Assembly (NCBI GenBank): GCA_024280395.1
Contig: JAJRQG010000018.1
Location: forward strand, 1-40,629
DNA length: 40,629 bases
Direction of reading: 5' to 3'
From: Gammaproteobacteria bacterium
GTDB taxonomy: Bacteria; Pseudomonadota; Gammaproteobacteria; Xanthomonadales; Marinicellaceae
In this document: positions 23,202-31,697 of the stretch, piece by piece
Layout: each line of letters starts with the position of its first letter
Position numbering within the stretch: position 1 is the first letter of the stretch
Notes under the pieces: generated by a model
The model's database searches: none
Told to the model about the DNA's origin: nothing
Seen by the model: the letters and a program-made list of their open reading frames with translations, nothing else
Position numbers and translations under genes: made by a program

Positions 23202-24017
23202 ATGAGAATTTCAATGCAACTAACGGTAGAACAATTATTTGATCATTTGTGGCAACAGTATATCCAAATCAATCCACAAGCCAATAAAATCCAAAAGCTA
23301 TTACAAGCCCGTGGTGAAAGAGTTATCAATGACCACATTGCATTAAGAACTTTCAACACTGAAAAATTGGGCATCATGAAAATAGCCGCTCCTTTTTTGG
23401 ACAAGGGTTATAAAATTGTCGAAGATTATGATTTCACCAAGAAAAAGCTCAATGCAGTACACTTAGAACATGAGTTTGACATTAATCATCCCAAGGTGTT
23501 TATCTCAGAACTCAGAACCGAATTGTTTTCTGAAAACTTACAAAACGTCATTGCAGAAATTGATGCTCAAATCGATCCCGCCAATGTAATGCAAGAGTTG
23601 TTTATCACCTCTGGCCGAACTTGGAATTTAACCTTTGAACAGTATATTCAATTGCTTCGTGAAAGTGAATATGCTGCATGGACCGCTGCATTTGGGTATC
23701 GTGCCAATCATTTTACTGTTTCCCTCAACCATTTAACCACTTTCTTTCAATTGGAAGATTTGAACGAATTTTTAATTGAAAATGGTTTTGTGTTAAATGA
23801 ATCAGCAGGTCTAATCAAAGGCACGCCCGAACAGTTTTTAGAGCAATCCTCCACAATGGCTGCCCCAGTGAATGTACAATTTGATCACTCAACCCAACCC
23901 ATACCCGGCTGTTTTTATGAATTCGCCAAACGTTATCCACTACCAGAAATAGGAAGATTGTATCAAGGTTTTATTGCAGCCTCTGCGGATAAGATTTTTG
24001 AGAGTACTAATAGTTAA
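23202..24017 (+). CDS. DUF1338 (HglS-like) putative metal-dependent dioxygenase
   Basis: 271 residues covered by a DUF1338 domain. The related enzyme HglS/YdcJ is an iron-dependent 2-oxoadipate dioxygenase/decarboxylase that yields D-2-hydroxyglutarate in lysine catabolism. Candidate metal ligands are His45 in VINDHIALRTF, His170 in YRANHFTVSLNHL and Glu240 in FYEFAKRYP. It is the short form, well under the roughly 460 residues of HglS, so the substrate may differ. Start: ATG at 23202; a second Met four codons on (MQLTVEQLF) is equally plausible. No other lysine catabolism gene is nearby. Confidence 0.8.
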   Translation: MRISMQLTVEQLFDHLWQQYIQINPQANKIQKLLQARGERVINDHIALRTFNTEKLGIMKIAAPFLDKGYKIVEDYDFTKKKLNAVHLEHEFDINHPKVFISELRTELFSENLQNVIAEIDAQIDPANVMQELFITSGRTWNLTFEQYIQLLRESEYAAWTAAFGYRANHFTVSLNHLTTFFQLEDLNEFLIENGFVLNESAGLIKGTPEQFLEQSSTMAAPVNVQFDHSTQPIPGCFYEFAKRYPLPEIGRLYQGFIAASADKIFESTNS

Positions 24018-24145
24018 AGCCTATTTACCGTGAAGATAATGAAGAACATGAAGGATAAAGAACAGTAATGATGAGTCTCGTCCATCATAGAAGAGTCATT
24101 GAGTTATTATACGAATCTAGGAAAAAAATTAAAAAAAAACTCGAA

Positions 24146-24378
24146 CGGGTAGTTGGCTTTACATACTGTGAAAGTATTATGTGGCGAAAGAAAAATGAGT
24201 AGAAAATTCACTAATTGAGGCGGAAAACGCCGTGACTAGCTTGCTAATTCCAAGTTTTTCAACGAAAAGTAGCGGATTTCATGCCATTTTTACTCGTCAT
24301 CAGAATACTTTCACAGTCTGTTTAGTCAACCAATAAAACCGTAGGTTTTAAAACGTGTTGACTAAAGCCAACTACCCG
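24146..24378. mobile_element. MITE-like palindromic element, 233 bp
   Basis: The ends are perfect 16-bp inverted repeats, CGGGTAGTTGGCTTTA (24146-24161) and its complement at 24363-24378. Inside, ACTGTGAAAGTATT (24165-24178) is repeated inverted at 24304-24317, and the arms stay partly complementary toward the centre, where a GGCG-GAAAA-CGCC hairpin sits at 24219-24231. The right arm has an additional nested hairpin: TTTAGTCAAC (24321-24330) with GTTGACTAAA (24357-24366), enclosing AAAACC/GGTTTT. No ORF encodes a transposase, so it would be non-autonomous. Target site duplications are not obvious. The rest of the 24018-24484 gap shows nothing recognisable. Confidence 0.65.
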
Positions 24379-24484
24379 AAGGTTCTTAAATTCTGTGGGC
24401 AACATACAATATATTTCAATGACTTACGTGCAATATCTTTTAAGTAAGTACCATTCGGGCAGAGCCTATCTTACAAAGAAACCT

Positions 24485-24862
24485 TTAGTATTCTTCTCCT
24501 TCATCTCCAAAGACCTTTGCATTCAAAATTATTGCAATCTGTTTTGCTATTTTAATTTGTGCTTTACCTCCACTGATAGATATTCGATCATTAGAAAAAT
24601 GAAACCAATATTGTATATTTGTTTGTTTATCCTGCCATAGACAAGAATATTTTGTGGATATTATAATTTTTTCACCTGTCTTAGGGTTGATAGATTCAAA
24701 TTTATCCATTCGTTGCAAGTTTTCATCATTCTTACAAATGTCCAACCAGTTTTTTAAATTTAAATTTCCTCCTTCTATATGTATGTTGTATTTCGCAACA
24801 GCTACGCAGGAAATTAATAATAGAATATAACAACTAATTTTTCTTGAGAGATAGATTTTCAT
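24485..24862 (-). CDS. Small secreted protein of unknown function
   Basis: 125 residues. The first 24 form a probable signal peptide (KISCYILLLISCVAVAKYN), cleaved after AVA. The mature part has two Cys (about 43 and 75) that could form a disulfide, plus a C-terminal helix and an acidic end, GDEGEEY. I do not recognise a family. It lies beside the MITE-like element, in a stretch of noticeably AT-rich DNA, and no good ribosome binding site precedes its ATG. It may be recently acquired or lineage-specific. Confidence 0.55.
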   Translation of the reverse strand: MKIYLSRKISCYILLLISCVAVAKYNIHIEGGNLNLKNWLDICKNDENLQRMDKFESINPKTGEKIIISTKYSCLWQDKQTNIQYWFHFSNDRISISGGKAQIKIAKQIAIILNAKVFGDEGEEY

Positions 24863-24992
24863 AGCAATATTATGTGTGATATCAGTTTTCTTAACAAGTA
24901 ATTATAATTAGTATTATAAAACAATTCTTCCTTGACCCTAACACTGTGTTATCCTTTAAAGTGCTCCTTATGGAATCACTAGGCAATCAATT

Positions 24993-25751
24993 ATGTATAA
25001 GATAAAACAATTTTCAACCATGACAGGTGTGAGTATTCGTATGTTGCGGCATTATGACAAGATTGAGCTGTTGGTTCCTGAAAACATCAATAAATTTAAT
25101 GGTTATCGGTATTATGGTGAGAAAAATCTCGCCAGTATGCAACAGATATTGTTTTTTAAAGAATTGGATTTTTCTTTGCAAGAAATCAAAGATATCATCA
25201 ATGCGGATGATTTTAAGCCGCTTGATGCTTTGAGCATGCAAAGAAATTTATTGAACCTTAAAAAACAACGTTTAGAAAACATGGTTAAATTTATTGATCG
25301 ACTTTTAGACAATAAAAATACAGGAGAATTTAACATGAGTAAACAACTCAAAAATGCGATGAATGATGATGCGTTCAACAAACAAAAACTTGAATATGCC
25401 AAAGAGGCAAAAGACAAATGGGGCGATACTGATAGCTACAAACAATCGCAAAAACGCATGACGAAATACAGCAAGCAAGATATTGCTTTATTAAACCAAC
25501 AACAAGCCAAGATCTATCAAGACTTGGCAACTTTAATGCCCTTGGGTGTAGAAAATCCCCAAGTACAAGAAAAGGTTCATGAAGCAAGAATGTTCATCTC
25601 GGAGAATTGGTATGATTGCAGTATCCAACAATTTTCAGCATTGGGGGAAATGTATGTCGCAGATCAACGATTTAAGTCCAATATTGAACAACACGGTGTG
25701 GGTTTGGCAGATTTTCTAAATGCCGCCATAAAAATATATGTAAGCAAATAA
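24993..25751 (+). CDS. MerR-family regulator with TipAS ligand-binding domain
   Basis: 252 residues. The MerR winged helix covers 1-70 (FSTMTGVSIRMLRHYDKIELLVPE ... NGYRYYGEKNLASMQQILFFKELDFSLQEIKDII), followed by a dimerisation coiled coil (about 80-110). Residues about 130-250 form a TipAS domain (WGDTDSYKQSQKRM, the SENWYDCSIQQFSALGEMYV segment), known in TipA and Mta to bind peptide antibiotics or other hydrophobic ligands. Such regulators usually activate the adjacent promoter on ligand binding. The stop overlaps the longest frame of the DUF3179 gene, and that operon is the likely target. Confidence 0.88.
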   Translation: MYKIKQFSTMTGVSIRMLRHYDKIELLVPENINKFNGYRYYGEKNLASMQQILFFKELDFSLQEIKDIINADDFKPLDALSMQRNLLNLKKQRLENMVKFIDRLLDNKNTGEFNMSKQLKNAMNDDAFNKQKLEYAKEAKDKWGDTDSYKQSQKRMTKYSKQDIALLNQQQAKIYQDLATLMPLGVENPQVQEKVHEARMFISENWYDCSIQQFSALGEMYVADQRFKSNIEQHGVGLADFLNAAIKIYVSK

Positions 25752-25792
25752 TGGTACAATTGTTCTTCTTACTTTACCGTCTAAGAAGAACA

Positions 25793-26737
25793 ATGATGAA
25801 AACCACTTTAATTATGGTATTGGTTTTATTTTCTGGCTTGGCACTTGCCCAAGACAAAAAGCCAAAAACCAGTTTGTTAACCGATTTTTTTAAGATAACT
25901 CAGGATTCTCAATCCGATTATCCAATAAAAGACATACATCAGGGTTGTCCTGCGGTTGATTGTATTCCTTCTATTGATAACCCTACATTTGTCATGGCAA
26001 ATAAAGTCGATTTTATCAATGACGATGACTTGATTATGGCTGTGACCATAGGTAAGCACACACGGGTATACCCGACCATAACTTTGCAACAGCACGAAAT
26101 TGTGAATGATCAAATTGGCGATATACCATTTGCAGTGACTTATTGTCCGTTGTGTGGAACAGGTGTAGTTTTTTCAAGAAAAGTTAAAGGAGAGGTGGTT
26201 GAATTCGGTGTATCAGGTGTGCTGCATGGCAGTGATTTGGTGATGTATGACCGCAAAAATAAAAACCTCTGGCAACAATTAACCGGTAAATCATTTGCAG
26301 GACCAGATCGGGGTTATCAACTTGAAAGTATTCCTGTGGTGATGACCGATTGGAAAACATGGAAAAAAGCCCATCCAACATCAGAAGTTTTGTCAAACAG
26401 CAAAGACAAGATCAAAGACAACTATGCAAAATATCGTGGCAGCGAGAAGGTGATGTTTGGTGGCGTAAATGACCCAAGGTTGAACCCTAAAAGAGTGGTT
26501 TATGGATTAAAGGTCAATGGTCAAGCCATAGCGATTGATTTTGACATGATTAAACAGAAAAAACATTTTGAACTAAAAACGGCAAATACCGTGTTACGCA
26601 TCCGGCAATTTGATGATGGAAGAATAACCATTAGAGATAAAGCCGACAATAAATCCTACGAGATTCATCGTTCATATTGGTTTGCTTGGTATACATTTAA
26701 CCCGAACACATTGTTATTTAAACTAGAGAAAATATAA
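25793..26737 (+). CDS. DUF3179 family periplasmic protein
   Basis: Chosen start ATG at 25793 (or 25796), preceded by AAGAAGA; the frame is open from 25751 but the extra 14 residues would sit before the signal peptide. The product of about 314 residues has a Sec signal (TTLIMVLVLFSGLALA|QDKK). The DUF3179 core is recognised by YPTITLQQHEIVNDQI, the cysteine pair in TYCPLCGTGVVFSR and FGVSGVLHGSDLVMYDRKNKNLWQQLTG. DUF3179 has no established function; the CPLC motif suggests metal binding or thiol chemistry in the periplasm. It is between a TipAS regulator and a peroxiredoxin-like gene, overlapping the latter by one base. Confidence 0.85.
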   Translation: MMKTTLIMVLVLFSGLALAQDKKPKTSLLTDFFKITQDSQSDYPIKDIHQGCPAVDCIPSIDNPTFVMANKVDFINDDDLIMAVTIGKHTRVYPTITLQQHEIVNDQIGDIPFAVTYCPLCGTGVVFSRKVKGEVVEFGVSGVLHGSDLVMYDRKNKNLWQQLTGKSFAGPDRGYQLESIPVVMTDWKTWKKAHPTSEVLSNSKDKIKDNYAKYRGSEKVMFGGVNDPRLNPKRVVYGLKVNGQAIAIDFDMIKQKKHFELKTANTVLRIRQFDDGRITIRDKADNKSYEIHRSYWFAWYTFNPNTLLFKLEKI

Positions 26738-27372
26738 TGAAAATACTATTAACGCTATTAATCACCTTCAACGTTTGGGCACAAGTGCCAACAGATGCCA
26801 ATGATGTTAAGCCTTTGTTGCCTGGCATGACTATCCCTGATATGCACGTATTAAATGTCAAAGGCGAAGCAATCACTATTGCTGCTAAAAACCTAAGAAA
26901 GCCTTTTGTTATAACCTTTTACCGTGGAGGCTGGTGCCCATATTGCAATGCCCAATTGGCACAAATGCGCAATGCTGAAAAAGAGCTTTTAGAATTGGGT
27001 TACGATGTATATTTCATCAGTCCAGACAAGCCTGAATATTTAATTGAAAGTTTAAAAGACAAAAAACTAAAAAAAGACATGCATTATACACTTCTTTCTG
27101 ATCCTTCCATGCAAGTTGCTCAAGATTTTGGGATTGCTTTTCGTTTAGATGACAAGACTGTAGAAAGTTATAAAAAGTGGAACATTGATTTAGAAAAAGC
27201 CTCTGGTTTCGATCACCATTATTTGCCAGCACCTTCGACTTATGTTGTCGGAAAAAAAGGCATCATCTATTTTCAATACACCAACCCCAACTACAAAGTA
27301 CGATTAGATCCTGAGTTATTGGTAGCAGCGGCCAAAAGCTATTTGAAAACCAAAGGCAGAAAGGTTAAATAG
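26737..27372 (+). CDS. Exported peroxiredoxin-like protein (AhpC/TSA fold)
   Basis: 211 residues with a short signal peptide (MKILLTLLITFNVWA). The AhpC/TSA thioredoxin-like fold contains a C-P-Y-C active site in FYRGGWCPYCNAQL (Cys67 and Cys70), then VYFISPDKPEYL and a cis-Pro region PAPSTYVV. The Cxx-C pair is unlike classical peroxiredoxins and suggests disulfide oxidoreductase or peroxidase activity in the periplasm. The ATG overlaps the DUF3179 stop by one base (TAATG), so both are translated from one message. It is convergent with the ABC ATPase gene. Confidence 0.85.
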   Translation: MKILLTLLITFNVWAQVPTDANDVKPLLPGMTIPDMHVLNVKGEAITIAAKNLRKPFVITFYRGGWCPYCNAQLAQMRNAEKELLELGYDVYFISPDKPEYLIESLKDKKLKKDMHYTLLSDPSMQVAQDFGIAFRLDDKTVESYKKWNIDLEKASGFDHHYLPAPSTYVVGKKGIIYFQYTNPNYKVRLDPELLVAAAKSYLKTKGRKVK

Positions 27373-27379
27373 GGCTAAA

Positions 27380-27991
27380 TTAATCCAAAACCAAAACCGT
27401 GTTTTTTAGACCTTCTAACAGGTGAGTATCGTGACTGACGACCAATAAGCACTTTTCATTCTTGATTTTTTGTAACCATAGTTCAAATTGTTCGATGGTA
27501 TTCTTATCTAACCCATTGAAAGGTTCATCGAGCAAAATTACTTGAGGATTACCAATAAAAACAGTGCTTAAGGTGAATTTTCTGCGTGTGCCAAATGACA
27601 TTTGTGAGAACTCGGTGTCTTTATATTGAGTTAAATTGATGGCATCTAGCCATGTATAAAGTTCTTGAGTTAGTTTTACACCTTTAATTTTTGCAACCAT
27701 TTTTAAAAATTGAATACCGGTCATAAAAGGATAAACCTCAGGCTTGTCAGCAACGAAACACAATTCTGATTTGGCTTTGATGTCCTGTTTTACTAAATCA
27801 TAATCCATAATAGTTACCATGCCCAAATTAACGGGATTGATTCCACACAATGCCTTGAGCAAGGTACTCTTGCCTGAGCCGTTGTGCCCTTGTATCCAGT
27901 GAATGCCTGTGCCAAAGCTAGCATTGAAGTCTTGTAAGACAATGAGTTCTCCATAAGCAACGGTGAGGTTTTTTATAACAATATTATTCAT
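27380..27991 (-). CDS. ABC transporter ATP-binding protein
   Basis: 203 residues, a compact ABC ATPase. Walker A is GHNGSGKST (35-43), the signature-like segment is QMSFGTRRKF, Walker B is VILLDEP and the switch His is in VVSHDTH. The signature lacks the canonical LSGGQ and reads MSFGTRRK, common in single-component exporters of the CcmA/DrrA class. It follows the permease gene with a four-base overlap (ATGA), and the pair should form one transporter. The substrate is unknown. Confidence 0.9.
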   Translation of the reverse strand: MNNIVIKNLTVAYGELIVLQDFNASFGTGIHWIQGHNGSGKSTLLKALCGINPVNLGMVTIMDYDLVKQDIKAKSELCFVADKPEVYPFMTGIQFLKMVAKIKGVKLTQELYTWLDAINLTQYKDTEFSQMSFGTRRKFTLSTVFIGNPQVILLDEPFNGLDKNTIEQFELWLQKIKNEKCLLVVSHDTHLLEGLKNTVLVLD

Positions 27992-29214
27992 GAGAGGTTA
28001 TATAAAGTAACAGCAGTGATGATAAACAAGACCACAAAAGAAATAAAAGTTTGGTTGTTTTTAACCAAAATACGCAAAGGATAACAAATCAACAGCAGCA
28101 ATAAATGAAACAGCAATAAAGTCAATAAGGCCTCACTTGAAAAATAATACTTTGCCCAGATAAAATATAGAGCATGAATGACAAGACTTATAATTAGAAC
28201 TGCGAATGAATCACGTATTAACCAAAAGTAATGTTTTAGAGGCAGGCTGGCAAATAATGCCTGCATACATTTTCGTTCATCAATAAAAGTCACAAAAAAC
28301 CCACTTAAATAATATGCGATTAAAGCTTCTAGCACATATGCAAAAGGAATAAGGTCATTGTTACTTGTTTCAATAAAATGATTGGCAGAGATTAAGAATC
28401 CAACAATAATAGCAAAGACAATACTCAACCGAAATAAGGTGCTGGTTAAACCTGATTTGAATAATATTTCAACATATAAATTGGCCGAAATAAAGTTTGG
28501 AATTAGGCGAGGTGGAGAACTTTGTGCAAATTCAAATTTACGTTCTGTTGTATCCAAAACACCTTGTATCAGCTTGATTAATACAAAACTCAAAACCAAT
28601 AGACGCAACCACATTAGTCCTATGGGCAAAGGCGTGATAAAAACAAAAGCCATGAGAAACAGAGTCATGAAAAACTTATTCTTGGGTTTAAATACAGAAA
28701 CAAACTGTGTTGTTAGCAAGAAGGAGAGCAAAAATCCAAAGTTAAAAAAGGCAACTATTTGGGTTTGTGGGATTTTGATTAAAAAGTAGAAACTTGCAAA
28801 GATAAAAAACCACAAAATATGATTGCTTTTGAGTAGCATCTTAATATTTGTTTTGTTTTTTATGGTATTCGAAATCGGCAAAGATTGCATATAATCAGCA
28901 AAATCTCCCCCGCTTATAGCCAGTCTTTGTGCTCGGGACCAAACAGTGAATACAACTGATAGCACCGTGAGCCATATTAATTTTATGAAAAAGGCCTCAT
29001 CTACAGATACAACAATCAAAAAAGGTTGGCTGATAGCGGATATGAACACCTTAAAATTAGCACCTATAGCCACACCAGGCAAAAATACAACAAGCACCAA
29101 AAAACCAGCAATATTTCGCTTAATAAACTCTTTGGTTTTTAAATTAAACCACTTTTTTCTCAAATGATACAATGGATAAACTGTCATGACATGCTTTGAC
29201 TGCAAATTTGTCAA
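27988..29214 (-). CDS. ABC transporter membrane protein
   Basis: 408 residues with roughly ten to twelve hydrophobic segments and a basic N-terminus (MTVYPLYHLRKKWFNLKTKEFIKRN). It matches no subfamily I can name, but its position directly before the ATPase gene with a four-base overlap identifies it as the permease of that exporter. The actual start may be Met10 (MTVYPLYH). Phe/Leu/Ile make up much of the sequence. No substrate-binding protein gene is nearby, which argues for export. Confidence 0.78.
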   Translation of the reverse strand: MTNLQSKHVMTVYPLYHLRKKWFNLKTKEFIKRNIAGFLVLVVFLPGVAIGANFKVFISAISQPFLIVVSVDEAFFIKLIWLTVLSVVFTVWSRAQRLAISGGDFADYMQSLPISNTIKNKTNIKMLLKSNHILWFFIFASFYFLIKIPQTQIVAFFNFGFLLSFLLTTQFVSVFKPKNKFFMTLFLMAFVFITPLPIGLMWLRLLVLSFVLIKLIQGVLDTTERKFEFAQSSPPRLIPNFISANLYVEILFKSGLTSTLFRLSIVFAIIVGFLISANHFIETSNNDLIPFAYVLEALIAYYLSGFFVTFIDERKCMQALFASLPLKHYFWLIRDSFAVLIISLVIHALYFIWAKYYFSSEALLTLLLFHLLLLLICYPLRILVKNNQTFISFVVLFIITAVTLYNLS

Positions 29215-29284
29215 TACGTTTAATGAAAAGAAAAAATAGCTATATTTTTTATTCCACTATATATAATATAGAAATATGCATCAA

Positions 29285-30193
29285 TTACTTTTTACCAATA
29301 CTGGCAATCATTGAACCTGTAACAATAAGCACAATACCAACTATTCCAAGGGCGTGAATTTGTTCAACTTGCACCAAATCAGGAAACAAGGAAGACATAA
29401 AATTGATAAACATTAAAGTGAACACAGGAACCATGGCAATAACCATGCCAACTTTTGAGGCTTGCCAGTATTTTAAAGCTTGAGCAAAAGCACCATAAGC
29501 GCCAACGGTATTGAAACAAGCATAGCCAATAGCAACCCATTGATCATGTTCAACATGGGAAATGGTTTCGGGAATAGCCGTTGGAAAAAGCAACACTGCG
29601 GCCAATAAATAGATTCCTGCCAGTATCGCTTGTGGAGATAATACATCGTGTAATTTTTTTTGAATTAAGGCATATATTGCCCAGGTAATAGCGGCAAAAA
29701 CCAAAATAAGCACACCAGAGGCATATTGAGGATCAAGAATTGTGCTAATTTGGTCTTTAAAAAACAATCCCAGCCCAACAAACAATAACAAGGCGCCTAA
29801 TTTTTGTTTGTGGCTAAAGGACTCTTTATAAACCACAACACCACCGAGTATCATCAATAAAGGAGCCAGTTGAATAAGCACTTGAGCATTGGCTGGAGTG
29901 GTTTTTTCAAGACCAATTAAAAACCCCACATAATTGCCAATTAACATTAACCCAGCAAGCAACAGCCACAACCAGTTTTTAGCAGCAAGGGCTTTATAAC
30001 CTTTCCAAGAACCAGTAGCAAAAATCACTAACAAAGTAATGAATGCAGCCACGCAAAACCGTAACCAGGTTAAGGTCCAGGCATCCAATGCGACCAAGCT
30101 GATTTTCAGTGCAACTGGTAGAGTTGCCCAGAAGAAAACCACCAATAAAGACAGACCTAATCCTACTTTCCAATTGTTGGGTTGATTGTTCAT
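29285..30193 (-). CDS. EamA/DMT-family transporter
   Basis: 302 residues with ten predicted membrane helices in two EamA repeats (about 10-140 and 155-295). Typical features are WATLPVALKISL in helix 1, LIGNYVGFLIGLEKTTPANAQVLIQLAPLL at the end of repeat 1 and the matching GAYGAFAQALKYWQASKVGMVIAMVPVFT in repeat 2. The family exports amino acids, purines or other metabolites; the substrate is not predictable. It is 70 bases from the ABC permease gene on the same strand but has its own upstream region. Confidence 0.88.
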   Translation of the reverse strand: MNNQPNNWKVGLGLSLLVVFFWATLPVALKISLVALDAWTLTWLRFCVAAFITLLVIFATGSWKGYKALAAKNWLWLLLAGLMLIGNYVGFLIGLEKTTPANAQVLIQLAPLLMILGGVVVYKESFSHKQKLGALLLFVGLGLFFKDQISTILDPQYASGVLILVFAAITWAIYALIQKKLHDVLSPQAILAGIYLLAAVLLFPTAIPETISHVEHDQWVAIGYACFNTVGAYGAFAQALKYWQASKVGMVIAMVPVFTLMFINFMSSLFPDLVQVEQIHALGIVGIVLIVTGSMIASIGKK

Positions 30194-30342
30194 GATTAAC
30201 GTGATTGATTCAAACTTGCAATCTACTTTGAAATATTAGTTTTGCCTAGTCTTTTTGCAAAGCTAAATAGAAATATTCAGTTTACATTCATGCTTTCTAA
30301 TATATTATCTGTTACAGTTACAAATCTTAATAGGAATTTATT

Positions 30343-31608
30343 ATGAAAAAATTATTTGCAATTGCTGGGCTGGTTATCTTTCTACAAGCATGTGCCACGA
30401 GTTATCCCCGTTATAGTCAGTATGATGATGTGTATTACGAGAATGATTATTATGGTTATGATAATAATTATTACAATGATGGATACAATGGTTATGGTAA
30501 TTCTTATGCGAATAACTATTATCCAGATAGATGGGGCGTAAATTACAGCAATGTTTTTTATAGTCCATATCGCTATCCTCGTTTTGGATTTAATGGTTCT
30601 AATTCTTATTATGGAAATAGTTATTGGGGCAGTTACTCGCCTTGGGGTTATGGGTTTGGCTTGAGTTTAGGCGGTTTATTTGGTGGGTATGGAAATTATG
30701 GTTACAACTATGGCTATAGTAATAGCCACTCCTATAGTCCATATTCTGGTTATTATAGCAGCTATTGGAATCACGACAGAAATAACTATTCATCAAACAA
30801 TCATATTTCTGCTCGCTCGGAAGTAGCTAGGCTAGCAGCAAGAACACAAGGCCACTCCAGCAAAAGTTACAGAAGCTATAACAATAGATATGAAAATAGT
30901 CGCAACCATACAAACAACAGGAATAACGGTTCATACTATAACAATGCTTATCGCAATAACCGCAGTTATTCGTCGAGCTCTAATCAGGTTTATTCTGATG
31001 CACGAGGCAGAAGTTCTGGTGGATATGCTAGCAATAGGCAGCCCCGTTCACAGGCACCTTTTAGTGGAGGCTATTCTCGCAATGCTGCAAATCAAAACAA
31101 CAGAAATAACGATAGGAATTCCAGAGTATCGTATATAAATTCAACACGCCCTGGCCACTCACAACCTTCTCAAGCCAATGAAAGGCGGTTGGGCAGCAGC
31201 TATATGAATAGTGTTAGAAACAATAATCGAGCTAATCGCACTCAACCTTCTCAAGTAAATGGCCACAATGGAAGGACAAACTCACAGAATAGCAGGATAA
31301 ACTCACAAGTAGTGCGCAATAAGCCAGGTGCAACAAAGCCAAGTTACCAATCAAATGCTCGCTCGCACTCTTATTCTCGCCCTAACAACGTAGGGAGATC
31401 TCAAGGTCAATCATCTCATGGTGGTTCTGGCGCTAACTCTTCGGGGCATTCGAATTCTGGATCTTCGTCCTCATCACATAGTTCATCTAGGTCAAGAAGT
31501 TCTTCGTCATCACATGGTTCACGAAGCAGTAGATCTTCATCTTCACACGGCTCTTCAAGAAGTAGCTCCTCTCGTGGATCTCGAGGCAGGTCATCGGGGC
31601 ATAGATAG
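30343..31608 (+). CDS. Tyr/Asn/Gly/Ser-rich disordered lipoprotein
   Basis: 421 residues. A lipoprotein signal ends in FLQAC, with Cys17. Residues about 20-155 are dominated by Tyr, Asn, Gly and Asp in YxNxY- and GYGNYGYNYGY-like runs. A middle segment (about 156-340) is rich in Asn, Arg and Ser with a repeated QPSQ-N motif, and the last 70 residues are almost only Ser, Arg, Gly and His. No folded domain is evident. The composition is that of a low-complexity, possibly adhesive or phase-separating surface protein. A good ribosome binding site (TAGGAATT) precedes the ATG and a strong terminator follows. Confidence 0.8.
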   Translation: MKKLFAIAGLVIFLQACATSYPRYSQYDDVYYENDYYGYDNNYYNDGYNGYGNSYANNYYPDRWGVNYSNVFYSPYRYPRFGFNGSNSYYGNSYWGSYSPWGYGFGLSLGGLFGGYGNYGYNYGYSNSHSYSPYSGYYSSYWNHDRNNYSSNNHISARSEVARLAARTQGHSSKSYRSYNNRYENSRNHTNNRNNGSYYNNAYRNNRSYSSSSNQVYSDARGRSSGGYASNRQPRSQAPFSGGYSRNAANQNNRNNDRNSRVSYINSTRPGHSQPSQANERRLGSSYMNSVRNNNRANRTQPSQVNGHNGRTNSQNSRINSQVVRNKPGATKPSYQSNARSHSYSRPNNVGRSQGQSSHGGSGANSSGHSNSGSSSSSHSSSRSRSSSSSHGSRSSRSSSSHGSSRSSSSRGSRGRSSGHR

Positions 31609-31626
31609 GCAACAAATACCAAACTT

Positions 31627-31661
31627 AAAAAAGGACAAACCCAAGAGTTTGTCCTTTTTTT
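31627..31661 (+). terminator. Strong terminator after the Tyr-rich lipoprotein gene
   Basis: A perfect 14-bp stem, AAAAAAGGACAAAC (31627-31640) with GTTTGTCCTTTTTT (31647-31660), has a six-base loop CCAAGA and a T-tract. It isolates the lipoprotein gene from rmuC. Confidence 0.9.
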
Positions 31662-31697
31662 ATGCGTTAGAAATGTCTCTGAGGTATAATCACTTTC

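Noticed and set aside
24395-24640. Plus-strand ORF of 81 codons near the MITE-like element
   Set aside because: It overlaps the better-supported minus-strand secreted protein, has no ribosome binding site and no protein-like features.
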